Shown here in pieces: positions 55,101 through 64,000 of a DNA stretch of 64,000 bases. Origin of the DNA: Aurantiochytrium sp. KH105 (lineage: Eukaryota; Sar; Bigyra; Thraustochytrida; Thraustochytriidae); the NCBI GenBank assembly GCA_003116975.1, contig BGKB01000028.1:558001-622000 (forward strand), in the 5' to 3' direction. The position numbers were made by a program, and so were the translations under genes. Each line of letters starts with the position of its first letter. The stretch's first letter is position 1. Under the pieces are notes generated by a model, which worked only from the letters and a program-made list of their open reading frames with translations, did not search any database and was not told where the DNA came from.

Positions 55101-55706
55101 GACAACGTGAGAGGCCATCTCGCGCACGAGGTTTGGCTCGATGCGCGTCTTCTCGTCGCCAAGGCCGAGTCGGCCATGCTGGCCGTGGCCCCAGGTCCAG
55201 ATGCGGCCGTGCTGGTCGACGGCAACCGTGTGGTGGAGCGCGGTGGAAAGTTTGGTAATGCGCACGTCGAGGTCGATGCGACGCGGGAGGACCTGGATTG
55301 CCACGGAATCTGCTGTGGCGTAGCCGAGCTGCAAGTCGCAGCGCCCGAACGACACGAGACGGCCCCCGCGTCGTGTCTGCGCGAGCGGGACCCGTTTCTT
55401 CTCTGCGCGCAGAGCATCAGAGACGGTCTCTACGAGGCTCTCGTACGATGCCAGGCTTTCGTTGGCATCGGCGTCGAGCGCAAGGCTGCGCTGGAGCACG
55501 AGCAGCGCGCACACGAGCCCCAGCGACGACGTTTCGAGCGGCATGCCCCGCAGCGCGTTTTCCACGGCCTCCTTCGCCCTTCCCACACGTACAAGTCGCA
55601 CGACCTCTTCGCGGGCGCCGCTCGTCACCGTCTCCGCCTCCATCGTCGCCGTCTCCGCCTCCGTCGTCGTCATCGTCGCGCCCTCGGCGCTCTGCTCCGC
55701 GCTCAT
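51849..55706 (-). CDS. RCC1-repeat protein with U1-type zinc finger
   Basis: 1285 aa from ATG at complement 55706 (MSAEQSAEG); the frame is open to 56171, but upstream is Arg-rich GC sequence. RCC1 repeats cover about residues 115-515 (IWTWGHGQHGRLGLGD, LYAWGSNEKGQLGTGSG, MYTWGNGERGALGSS), enough for one seven-bladed propeller. An acidic linker is followed by a helical region (about 600-650, WEFADRLYAVSLANFCKRFV) that looks like the end of a BTB domain, the order seen in IBTK-type proteins (inference). A matrin/U1-type C2H2 finger lies at about 829-855 (CRTCDVRVNSENAMVHHVSG then KKH, C-x2-C-x12-H-x5-H). The rest is Ser/Gln-rich with a CAG-coded Gln run, ending in basic patches. It could be a nuclear GEF-like or ubiquitin-ligase adaptor. 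Function unproven. Confidence 0.82.
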
Positions 55707-56715
55707 GAGGTCCTTTTCCAGCTCGCAGCTCGCTCGCTTGCTTGTGTCAGTACGGTGCGTCTTTCTTTCTTTCTTCCTTTCTTTCCGCTCGCGCGCGCGG
55801 CCGCGCCGGCACTCTCCGCGGCGCCTCCGCCGCTCCTCCTCCTCCCGCTGCGCTGCGCTGCGCCGCGCTGCGCTGCGCTCTGCTGCGCTCTGCTGCGCCG
55901 CCTCGCGCCGTCGCGGTCGCCGCCGCGCTCGCTCGTCGCGCCGGGGCCTCGCCGATGCCGCCGCTCCGATCCCGCCCGCGCCGTGCCGCTCTCCTTCCCG
56001 GATCGCTCGCGCCTGCGCGCCGCCGCGCCGCGCCGCCGCTGCGCGGGTTCTGTCTTTGGCGCGGCGCGACCGAGACCGCGCGGGCGAGGAGCGACGCGCG
56101 GCGACGCGACGCGCGAGGTGGCGGGATGGGAGGAGATGAGATGCGAGGGGCCGGCCAGGCGGCGCGATCATTGTGCACGTGGGATGATGTCATCGACCAT
56201 GGCGAGCGAGGAATCCTGGCCCGGCATGCCACTGAGGCCTTCGCCGGGATCACGCTGAGTCGAGATGCCGCCAGGGCACGTCCGTCGGGCGACCAAGATG
56301 CGGAGAACGGGCGCGGCGCGCTTTAGAAGAAGAAGCGGCGTGATCTTCTTCTCTTGGCCACGAGGCGCATCTTCTTCGTGCCACCCTGCAAGCAAGATAC
56401 TGACGGTGCCGGTGACGTGTCTCTTTTTTTTGGGGGGGGGGGGGGAGATCCAGATGCGAGAGCAAACGAATCTTGCGCCAGAGAAGGGCTCCCCGCTTGA
56501 TAAATGAAGTAAAGTCTGCCGAACACCAAAGTCGAGCGCGTCTGAGAAGGGGAGCCAGTATTGTACTCTACGTAAACGAAAGACAGCAGGCAAAAAGGCA
56601 CGTAAAAAGGCAAAAACAGGGAGATACGCTCCAGTTTGTCTCGTCGAACAACCACGTGGCGGGCAAATTCATCAGGCAATGTGACCATCGCAGAAAGTAT
56701 GGAACAAGCGAGCGC
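55707..56715. other. GC-rich spacer upstream of RCC1-type gene
   Basis: Promoter side of the RCC1-type gene. It has TTTC/CTTT repeats near 55760-55790, GCTGC pentamers near 55846-55905 and a T8/G14 homopolymer pair near 56427-56448. Open frames on both strands are Arg/Ala-rich, and none resembles a family. Confidence 0.5.
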
Positions 56716-57243
56716 GGAGTCGCCATGGGGCGACAACTGGCTGCATACGTCTACTCTTGATCGAGTTTGAATACAACGACTACAGTCGCTCAGCGACAAT
56801 TGTATGCGTCCGTCTTCTCGTGATCGAAATTTTTAGAAACACAATGACTACGGTCGCTCGCATGGAGTCGCCATGGGGCGACAACTGTCTGCATACGTAT
56901 ACTCGTGATCGAATTTGAATACAACGACTACAGTCGCTCAGCAACAACTGTATGCGTCCGTCTTCTCGTGATCGAAATTTTTAGAAACACAATGACTACG
57001 GTCGCTCGCATGGAGTCGCCATGGGGCGACAACGGTATGCATCCATCTACTCGTGATCAAGTTTGAATTCAACGACTACGGTCGCTCAGCGACAACTGTA
57101 TGCATCCGTCTTCTCATGATCGAGGTTCTTAAAACACAATGACTACGGTCGCTCGCATGGAGTCGCCATGGGGCGACAACTTTATGCGTCCGTCTTCTCG
57201 TGATCGAGACTTTCAAAACACAATGACTACGGTCGCTCGTATG
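56716..57243. repeat. 148-bp tandem repeat array with hairpins
   Basis: About three and a half copies. GTCGCCATGGGGCGAC recurs with spacings of 148, 148 and 147 bp (its CGCCATGGGG core starts at 56721, 56869, 57017 and 57164). Each unit is itself a dimer of two related halves that both start GACTAC(A/G)GTCGCTC and both hold a GCGACAAC plus CTCGTGATCGA stretch. Half A has the stem GTCGCC/GGCGAC around ATGG; half B has GTCGC/GCGAC around TCA. The fourth copy looks like a hybrid of halves A and B. It does not encode a credible protein. Confidence 0.88.
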
Positions 57244-57497
57244 GCTGACTTTCCTTGCTGGTCAGAGAACCAGACTCTGGCCACTTTACATTCACGAGAA
57301 CCCAATCGTCACTTAATGGAACGGCCGCTATGTCGCACGAGCCAGTTTCGTTCTTTTCGTCAAAGGACAGACACGCGTGGCACAAGTCATGACGTCAAGG
57401 TCCTTCGATTTGGCATGAAAGCCGTGACAAGAGAAAACAAAAGGGAGATGTCCACATCTGTGCTTTGTTCGTTTAGGAGACTTGTCGTCGTCTCTTT

Positions 57498-58075
57498 GTG
57501 AAACAGCACACAAGATGAGACTCGGCATGCGGGCCAGACGTGTTTTCAGGCGATTTCTGGACTGACCAAGTTGATGCGGGTTGGATTCAACTGATTCGTC
57601 CGTCATCTGTTCGTCCTGGAGTCTGTTGGTATTAGGCACGAAGCAACGGTAAAGCTTTCTTTTGTCAACTCGGCGAGGGTATTCCATTGGTGCATGGCCA
57701 CGCCACTTCGAGCATTTGAGTACCAAGGGAGAGCTTTATTTGACCTTTGCGGGAGATCTTTATTTGACCTTTGCGGGAGAGCTTTATTTGACCTTTGCGG
57801 GAGAGCTTTATTTGACCTTTGCGGGAGAGCTTTATTTGACCTTTGCGGGAGAGCTTTATTTGACCTTTGCGAAGCTTGTATGGATTCAGACTTCTCGTCT
57901 GTCTGTGAAACCGCGCGCAAGTTGAAACTCGAAATGTGGGCCGGACGTCTTCACTTGACTGGCCGACCATATTGATGCGGTTTGGATCCAACTGCGTCAT
58001 CTTTCATCAACTGTTGGCACAAGCCACGAAGCGACGCCAAAATGTTCTGTTCGTCAACTCGGTGAGGGAATTACG
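57498..58075. repeat. diverged ~400-bp duplication flanking a 24-bp array
   Basis: Sequence at about 57498-57680 recurs in diverged form at about 57904-58075 (for example TTGATGCGGGTTGGATTCAA near 57571 versus TTGATGCGGTTTGGATCCAA near 57972; GTCAACTCGG with GAGGG following near 57664 versus 58053). The step is roughly 390-405 bp, so this looks like an old tandem duplication whose first unit carries the 24-bp array. No function is seen. Confidence 0.7.
57728..57871 (+). repeat. 24-bp tandem repeat array, about six copies
   Basis: Six near-identical copies of a 24-bp unit reading GAGAGCTTTATTTGACCTTT plus GCGG, with one copy GAGATC in place of GAGAGC. As 24 is a multiple of three, all frames stay open through it: one plus frame gives the octapeptide GELYLTFA over and over. 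No spacers lie between copies, so it is not a CRISPR array. Confidence 0.9.
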
Positions 58076-59728
58076 GTCACGGCAATAACGGAGATTGGTA
58101 CAAGACTAACATGACCGCTTGGGTGAAGTCTGAACAGCTTGCGCAACATTTTCGAGCTTAGACGCCTGTCACTTAGCCTCTGACTCTCTCCCTCTCCCTC
58201 TCCCTCTTTCTCTCCCTCTCACAAGACAAGATGAGACAAGCTAGGCCTAGGCCCCAATGGTAATAGTCCCAGGCGCACGGTGAACCGGGCGCACGTCCAC
58301 ATTTCCGGCCGGCGCCGTGGTGTGCGCAAGCTCCCATCGCGCGCACGCAGGCACGCACGCTCGCTCGCACGCACGCACGCACGCACGCTCACGCGCACGC
58401 CCTCTTCATCTGGGCTGGAAGGACCGACCGCGGCCGACACTGGGCGCGCGCCACTTTGAGCGTTGAAAGTATATACTGCCTCCCGGCCACTGCTACGTTC
58501 GCGCGTGCCCTCCTTCTCGAGCCCGGGCGAGACGCCTCGTCGTCGCTATCGGGCGCACGCTCGGCCGCCGCGCGTGGCAGCAGACTTGGAGCAAGCAACT
58601 GCAAGCGACAGCGAGCGCGCGTGCCATGTTCTCGCGGGACGGCGACCTCGTTCGAGAGAACTCGCTCGCTCGAAGTCAGTTGCTGTCGCTGTCGCTGTCG
58701 CAGCCGCTGTCGCACGCTCGATCCGTGCTCGGCGAAGGCGCGAGGGCGTGTGCACCTGGCTGCACTCGGCCGGACTCTGCAGCTGTATAGCCAACTCTGG
58801 CGCGGCGATGATGACGATGATGATGAGCATCCGCGCGACGGAGATGCTGCAGATTCTCCTCGACAACGACGCCGACCGCCGCGACGAGCCTTTGCAGCAG
58901 CAGCGGCGCGAGAAGCCAGAACCCAGAGTGCGAAGCCAAGATCCACGCGTCGCCGACTGCGACCGCGGCGTATACATACTACAGTTCCTGGAATCATGAT
59001 GCTTTCCTCCCTCCTGCGGGCCGCCAATCTTGGGCGCGCGCCCTCCTCGCTCCTCCCTCCCTCCCTGCCGCTTCCTGGAGCCCACGAGCGAGCGAGGGAA
59101 GGCGCGGTCTGCGGCAGCGCAGCGGCCGCCGCCCAGGCGCGCTGTCGCAGGCCGTGCGCCCGGCCAATCAACCGATCGATCGATCGCAGTCGGGAGCGAG
59201 GGTCGAGAGATTGCTCGGCCGGAGATCGGAGACTGGTTTTGAATTTTGTTGAATTCCTGTGATTGCTTGCTTGCTTGACGGACAGTGAGAGAGAGACAGA
59301 CGGCGACCGTTCAAGCGGAGGGAGGCCGGCACCCTTTTTTATGCTGCGCCAATCGGTATGGCGCGTCGGCGCCCAGCACGTGCGCCGCGCACTCTCCCCC
59401 GCTGCCCCGCTCGGACCGCTGCCTTGGCCCTCACTACCCCCGTCGCACGCCAGATGCCGGCTTATCTGCTCATGCGGAAGGTGGGGTAGTAAGCAAGTAT
59501 ATGCGGAGAAAGGGGGGCACGCTGAGGTGTGTACGAGGGAGGGATTCGGGCGGCGTACTTCCAGCGGAGACGGTAGGGGTTCCTAGGCGCCGTCTAGGCA
59601 ACCGGGGGGCGGGCTGGAAAGGAGGCGGAGCAGAGACGAGAGCGCGCGCCCCCGCGACCAAATCCCCAACAACAATCAGCAGCGACAGCGCAAGCAGCGA
59701 CGCGCCCGCTTCCGGCCTGCTGGCTAGC

Positions 59729-59767
<39 letters not shown>

Positions 59768-59911
59768 CTGCCGCGAGTGCGTGCGTGCGTGCGTGCGTGC
59801 GAGCCTCGCTTGCTCTGTTGACCGGCGTGCCTCTGTGCGTGTTCGGTCCATTTGCACGCGCCCCGCCTCGCCCAACTCGCGTCGCGTGTTTGTTGTTGTT
59901 GTTTTCCTACG
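58076..59911. other. spacer upstream of the myosin gene
   Basis: About 1.8 kb. CTCTCC/CTCTTT repeats lie at about 58184-58220, ACGC tetramers at about 58344-58395, GCTGTC hexamers near 58680-58710, a GATT tetramer run at 59728-59766 and GCGT tetramers at 59777-59801. Overlapping frames of up to 268 aa on both strands show no family. It is likely the promoter and leader of the myosin gene. Confidence 0.5.
59728..59801. repeat. (GATT)n and (GCGT)n microsatellites
   Basis: About nine to ten GATT tetramers, then a short gap, then six GCGT tetramers. They lie 110-185 bp before the myosin start codon, so within the likely 5' UTR or core promoter. Confidence 0.85.
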
Positions 59912-62749
59912 ATGGAGCGTCGCCGCATCGTCGAGGGCGAGGAGGATGACCTCGTCCTCCTCAAGAACATCAGCGAGAAGGACGTCGTGAACACTCTCGA
60001 GGCACGGTACGCCAAGGATGCCATCTACACCCGCATCGGACCCGTGCTCGTCAGCGTGAACCCCTTCAAGGATATCCGCGGCTTGTACAGCGTCGACATG
60101 ATGCGCAAGTACTACGGCCGCTACCTCTTCGAGATGGCCCCGCATGTCTTCGGCACCGCCGAGGAGGCCTACCGTGCCCTGCTCTCGACCGGCAAGAACC
60201 AGGCCATTCTCATCAGTGGTGAGTCTGGCGCCGGTAAGACCGAGGCCGCCAAGAAGATCATGGAGTACATTGCTGCGGTCTCCAAGGACCGTGCCGAGGT
60301 GGCCCAGGACATCTCCGTTGGTGAAATCAAGGACGCCCTCCTCAAGTCGAACCCCGTGCTCGAATCCTTTGGTAACGCCAAGACCAACCGAAACGACAAC
60401 TCGTCCCGCTTCGGCAAGCTCATGCGCATCTTCCTCGACTACGATGGCGTGCCTCTTGGTGGTGCCATCAGCACGTACCTGCTCGAGAAGGCCCGCGTCG
60501 TCTCGCAGGGTGAGGGTGAGCGCAACTTCCACTCCTTTTACCAGCTTTGCTCCGCCCCGAGCTCGCTCAAGAGCAAGCTTCGTCTCAAGTCCGCCCGCGA
60601 CTACCGCTACACGGCGACCACGACTTCGGTCTCGTCCATCAACGACGGCTCCGACTTTTCCGAAATGGACAAGGCCATGGACGCGGTCGGCATCGGTGCG
60701 GACAAGATGGAATTCTACGGCATTGTCGCCGGTATTCTTCATCTTGGTAACGTCGACTTTGACGCCAAGCGTGACTCTTGCGACGTCTCGCGCAGCTCCT
60801 CGGGCGCGCTCGGCGACGCCGCGGCTCTTTTGGGCATGGACACCAGCGACCTCGCTCGCGCAATCACGCACAAGACCATTCAGTCCCGCACCGAGGTCAT
60901 CACCAGCCCGCTCACCACCGTTGACGAGTGCTGCAAGTCGCGCGATGCCCTGGCCAAGGCCTTGTACACGCGCGCATTCTCCCGTCTTGTGGAGATGATC
61001 AACGTGGGCATCCACGCTAAACTTCAGGAGCTCACGCTTGGCATCCTCGATATCTACGGTTTCGAGATCATGCAGCACAACAGCTTCGAGCAGCTTTGCA
61101 TCAACCTCACCAACGAGAAGCTCCAGCAGCTCTTCATCGAGCTCACCCTCCGCGCCGAGCAGGACGAGTACAAGCGCGAGGGCATCACCTGGACGCCGGT
61201 CAAGTACTTTGATAACAAGGTCGTGTGCGAACTCATCGAGAGCCGCCGCCCCGCTGGAATCTTCCAGCTTCTCGACGACGAGGCCCTGCGCCCCGGTGGT
61301 AACGATAAGGCTCTGATTGGCAACCTTAACTCCAACCTTGGCCGTCATCCTCACTACGTCTCTCTCGAGACCAAGACCAAGAACGATCTTGCCGAGTTCA
61401 CGGTGCGCCACTACGCCGGTGACGTCACCTACAGCACCGAGGGCATGCTCGACAAGCACGTCGACACCCTCTTTCGCGATCTCATCATGGTCGCTGGCAA
61501 GGGCTCCAGCAACGCCTTTATCCGCAGCCTCTTCCCCGAGGCCGACGAGCCTCCTTCGGGCAAGCGCCCCATCACCGCAGGTACGGCCTTTGTCCGCGAT
61601 CTCGGTCTTCTCATTGACGAGCTCCATGAATCTGAGCCGCACTACGTACGCACCATCAAGCCCAACGAGTCCAAGCGCAACATGTTCGACCGCGACCTCG
61701 TTGACTTCCAGGTCCGCTACCTTGGTCTTGTGGAGAACATTCGCGTCCGCCGTGCCGGTTTCGCCTACCGCTCCCCGTATGACTTCTTCTTCCGGCGTTA
61801 CCGCATGGTCACGGACGCCACCTGGCCCCTGGGTTCGGGCCGCCCTCAGCGCGATACGCTCACCATTCTGCGCGAGCTCCGCATTTCCGACTTCCAGGAA
61901 GGCAAGTCGAAGATCTTCATTCGCGAACCCGGTGATGTCTTTACCCTCGAAAAGTCTCGCGACGAGGCGCTCAACATGGTTGCGGGCATCATTCAAAAGG
62001 CCTACCGCGCCTTCAAGGCTCGTCTCTACTTTTTGCGTCTCCGCGAAAAGAGCGTCGAGTTCCTCAACCACCAAAAGCGTCGTCGCGCGAGCTACACCTT
62101 TTACTTTGTTGGCGACTACATTCATGCCCAGGACAACGAGCAGATTACGTCGCAGATCGATGGCCGCGTGCGCTTCGCCGAGACCGTCAGCGTCGTTGAC
62201 GCCAAGGCTCGCCGTTCGAGCGGATACATGATCATTACCCGCAGCCACCTGTACATCATGCAGGCTCTCACCTACAAGATCCTCCACGCCTTTTCGCTCA
62301 ACGACATTCGCAGCTTTACGCTGTCCTCCTATGCCGACGGCTACATGCTCGTCGATGTTGCCTCGGAGAAGCTTTCGGCGACTCTCATTCTCGACACCAT
62401 GCGCAAGGCCGAGGTGGCGACCATGCTCCACGAGGATGGCGTTGATGTCAACTTTAGCGACGATGTGAACGTCACGGTCATTTCCAAGTCGCTCTTTGGC
62501 TCCAAGGTCCTGCAAAAGAACCTTCACTTTACCGAGGCCGGACACCTTCCCGACGGCGCCACTCGCGTCCTGGTCACCAAGAAGGATGGTGTCGACCCCA
62601 AGCGCGAGATGGTCATTGAGGTTGCCCCTGACCTTGCCTCGGGTGCCAAGGTCCAGCTCGACGAGGATGTTCTCTCGCGCGTGCAGATCCACAAGACTGC
62701 CCACGGCGTTGCCAAGAAGGTTCCTTACAAGAACTTTCGTGGGTACTAA
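59912..62749 (+). CDS. MYO1: class I myosin (short-tailed)
   Basis: 945 aa actin-based motor. The motor head (about 10-685) has the P-loop GESGAGKT (103-110), switch I NDNSSRFGK (about 160), switch II LDIYGFE (about 379) and an actin-binding part with VRTIKPNESKRNMFD. One IQ motif follows (about 692, IIQKAYRAFKARLYF), then a basic tail-homology-1 domain (about 740-945) that binds membranes. There is no SH3 domain, so it is a short-tailed class I type for endocytosis or cortex work. At the TEDS position before DALAK I read Glu (EVITSPLTTVDECC, one residue longer than usual), which would make the head active without phosphorylation. The start at 59912 gives MERRRIVEG. The gene uses no TTA, CTA or TCA codon, showing strong bias and probably high expression. 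Single exon. Confidence 0.93.
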   Translation: MERRRIVEGEEDDLVLLKNISEKDVVNTLEARYAKDAIYTRIGPVLVSVNPFKDIRGLYSVDMMRKYYGRYLFEMAPHVFGTAEEAYRALLSTGKNQAILISGESGAGKTEAAKKIMEYIAAVSKDRAEVAQDISVGEIKDALLKSNPVLESFGNAKTNRNDNSSRFGKLMRIFLDYDGVPLGGAISTYLLEKARVVSQGEGERNFHSFYQLCSAPSSLKSKLRLKSARDYRYTATTTSVSSINDGSDFSEMDKAMDAVGIGADKMEFYGIVAGILHLGNVDFDAKRDSCDVSRSSSGALGDAAALLGMDTSDLARAITHKTIQSRTEVITSPLTTVDECCKSRDALAKALYTRAFSRLVEMINVGIHAKLQELTLGILDIYGFEIMQHNSFEQLCINLTNEKLQQLFIELTLRAEQDEYKREGITWTPVKYFDNKVVCELIESRRPAGIFQLLDDEALRPGGNDKALIGNLNSNLGRHPHYVSLETKTKNDLAEFTVRHYAGDVTYSTEGMLDKHVDTLFRDLIMVAGKGSSNAFIRSLFPEADEPPSGKRPITAGTAFVRDLGLLIDELHESEPHYVRTIKPNESKRNMFDRDLVDFQVRYLGLVENIRVRRAGFAYRSPYDFFFRRYRMVTDATWPLGSGRPQRDTLTILRELRISDFQEGKSKIFIREPGDVFTLEKSRDEALNMVAGIIQKAYRAFKARLYFLRLREKSVEFLNHQKRRRASYTFYFVGDYIHAQDNEQITSQIDGRVRFAETVSVVDAKARRSSGYMIITRSHLYIMQALTYKILHAFSLNDIRSFTLSSYADGYMLVDVASEKLSATLILDTMRKAEVATMLHEDGVDVNFSDDVNVTVISKSLFGSKVLQKNLHFTEAGHLPDGATRVLVTKKDGVDPKREMVIEVAPDLASGAKVQLDEDVLSRVQIHKTAHGVAKKVPYKNFRGY

Positions 62750-63199
62750 ACCACGTGTTGACTGACATTTTGTCTGTGATCGGTCGGTCGACCGATTCAT
62801 CCTCCCGCGCCGTGCCGCGGTATATTTCCTCTGCTGTCTCGACAAGCCGCCACCCTGTTTGTTTACTCGCGCGCTGTTTGTCATCCATTCTATCGAAAAT
62901 ATTGTTTCTTTCTTTTTGTGTTCTCAATCATCATCAAAGTCATCATCATTATCACCAAGTCTTCATTCAAGACTGGTCGACTCACGACTTGGAAACTACA
63001 TGTATGCGTGCATGCATGCATGCATGTATGCACGCAGCCGGCGAGTCTTTCGATGAGAAAAAACGTAATATTGCTGCAAGCGTGCGCATGGCCTCGAGGA
63101 TTATGAGTAGTCGTACACCGCCATTTTTCAAATCCGCAACGAGCAGACGCACCTTTGCATCCAGTTCGTTCTTAACAAGGGAAAAGAAGGGACGGAGCG
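62750..63199. other. spacer between myosin and FAAP24-like genes
   Basis: 450 bp, AT-richer than the genes. It holds GGTCGGTCGACCGA near 62781-62793 (palindromic), an ATC/TCA-rich part near 62925-62960 and an ATGCATGC-rich palindromic run at about 63002-63035. No gene is seen. Confidence 0.5.
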
Positions 63200-64000
63200 A
63201 TGGCTTTCCTCCTTGCACGTCTTGACCTCGTCGAAGCGGCAAATGATGATGCGCTCGCCAAGGCGTTGCAAGCACAAACCGGGATTCGCGCCGTGCGGCG
63301 ACTTGTCCCAGACTTTGTGGTGCCTAGCGCGGGTTGTGCGATCGTTCTTCACCGCGCTGGTCCCAATGCCAGGACTGCGCGAGTAGCGATCGAGCTCCTC
63401 CGAGGATTCAAAATGGGTATTTTGGTGGTCGTTGGATCTCGAATCAACGACCCAGAGACCTACCTTGCGCATATCCCCGACGCTGTGCAGATGGTCGTAC
63501 TGCCTGACGACCCGCGCGAAATCTTTGTTTTTCTTGTTCGAGTACGTCGGTCAATACGTGCAAGTACTATGCGTTTTCTTTAACCTTGGCGTCGTCGCGA
63601 ACTCACCCATGTCTTTATGGCCAAAATGCAATCGTAGATTGCCCAACGTGTGCATAGCAGTAAGCTGCACGCTGCAAAATCTTGGATCGACGACGAACGC
63701 ACCAGACTTGCTGCCAATGTTCAAGATGCGCGCATGCAGGTAAGTAGGCACGAGAGATAAGAAAGCTGCAAAAGGTCACAAAGCTCACCGGTTACGAACT
63801 CGTATGCGTCGCGGGCTCAAGGCGGTATTGAACGCTCTTCCCATCGACCGTGGAGAAGCGCACGCACTTGCAGATGTCTTTGGGAGCGCCGAGGTGCTTG
63901 CGCGCATGTCGGTTGCCGAGATCACTGCGAGAACACCTCTCTCCCAAGAAACAGCCTCTCGTATCATCGACTTTTTCGCCCGCGACGAGGCTCTCCTCCA
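63200..64000 (+). CDS. FAAP24: FAAP24-like XPF-family protein, partial (3' end beyond window)
   Basis: I join 63200-63541, 63638-63739 and 63822 to the window end, all GT-AG in phase 0 (introns of 96 and about 82 bp). The last acceptor (CTCAAG/GCG) is the least sure, chosen because other AGs break the frame. Exon 1 reads RRLVPDFVVPSAGCAIVLHR, MGILVVVGSRINDPETYLAH and VVLPDD, which lines up with the XPF-like nuclease-dead fold of FAAP24 (family LTPDFYLSN.C.LYV, LKGIVVVEK, MVLLPV). Exon 3 gives a helix-hairpin-helix pair (AVLNALPIDRGEAHALADVF, ARMSVAEITARTPLSQETAS then RIIDFFA), as in FAAP24 and ERCC1/XPF. FAAP24 partners FANCM at stalled forks. The gene continues past 64000. A related XPF/MUS81-type small protein is the main alternative. 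Confidence 0.72.

Noticed and set aside
51849-56171. Full 1440-aa reading of the RCC1-type frame
   Set aside because: The first 155 codons are Arg/Ala-rich from GCTGC and TTTC repeats. The later ATG opens the conserved part.
57728-57871. Possible CRISPR array
   Set aside because: Direct repeats abut without spacers, and the surroundings are eukaryotic.
57662-57925. 87-aa frame made of GELYLTFA repeats
   Set aside because: Openness follows from a 24-bp unit. No domain, start context or neighbour supports a gene.
58389-59262. Overlapping frames of 260 and 268 aa on opposite strands
   Set aside because: Same bases, low-complexity composition, lying in the spacer before the myosin gene.
59594-62884. 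1096-codon open frame on minus, opposite the myosin
   Set aside because: It is in exact antisense register with a well supported myosin and is open only because TTA, CTA and TCA are unused. The translation resembles no family.
1-64000. tRNA, rRNA, snRNA genes or mobile elements
   Set aside because: Reading through, I found no B-box-like tRNA arm in context, no rRNA stretch, and no transposase or reverse-transcriptase motif. A covariance-model search would settle small RNAs.

Overview
The window looks like nuclear DNA of a free-living protist, most likely a stramenopile of the thraustochytrid/labyrinthulomycete kind. This is inferred from the gene repertoire and is not proven. Genes are mostly single-exon and GC-rich with strong codon bias. 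They are separated by simple-repeat-rich spacers, and only three genes show clear short GT-AG introns. I see no virus-derived element, LTR element, transposase, CRISPR array, tRNA or rRNA.

Layout: 1-5207 is a repeat-rich stretch with no convincing gene. It is followed by an AP2-domain transcription factor (5208-7145), a four-exon membrane protein (7625-8663), the U3 processome WD40 protein UTP13/TBL3 (9287-12064), a polyglutamine coiled-coil protein (minus, 12412-13719), a tandem duplicated pair of unknown coiled-coil proteins (14853-16088, 16763-18061), a dynein-AAA-like plus ankyrin protein (18599-20566), a membrane alpha/beta hydrolase (minus, 20920-22299), a type I LRR membrane protein (24934-27486), an acid-lipase relative (29457-30731) and a TMEM135-like protein (minus, 31222-32979).

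The most unusual block is 33687-40171. A LUC7-like splicing factor (minus) has lost most zinc ligands of both of its fingers. Next to it lies a protein fusing a JMJD6-type JmjC hydroxylase to a GT32-type glycosyltransferase (minus). Head to head with that gene, across 236 bp, is a membrane-anchored PAN/Apple plus tubulin-tyrosine-ligase-like protein (plus). The fusion suggests hydroxylate-then-glycosylate chemistry, and the neighbouring Lys/RS-rich LUC7 protein is a plausible substrate class.

The rest carries MGST3 (minus, 40415-40966), a large RhoGEF with IQ motifs (41778-46244), a Cys/His-cluster protein (46780-47820), U1A/U2B'' (48388-49104), a small LRR protein (minus, 49322-50128), mitochondrial ribosomal protein mS23 (50961-51759, one intron), an RCC1-repeat plus zinc-finger protein (minus, 51849-55706), a spacer with a 148-bp hairpin-bearing array and a 24-bp array (55707-59911), a class I myosin (59912-62749), and the 5' part of a FAAP24-like DNA-repair gene that runs off the window end (63200-64000).
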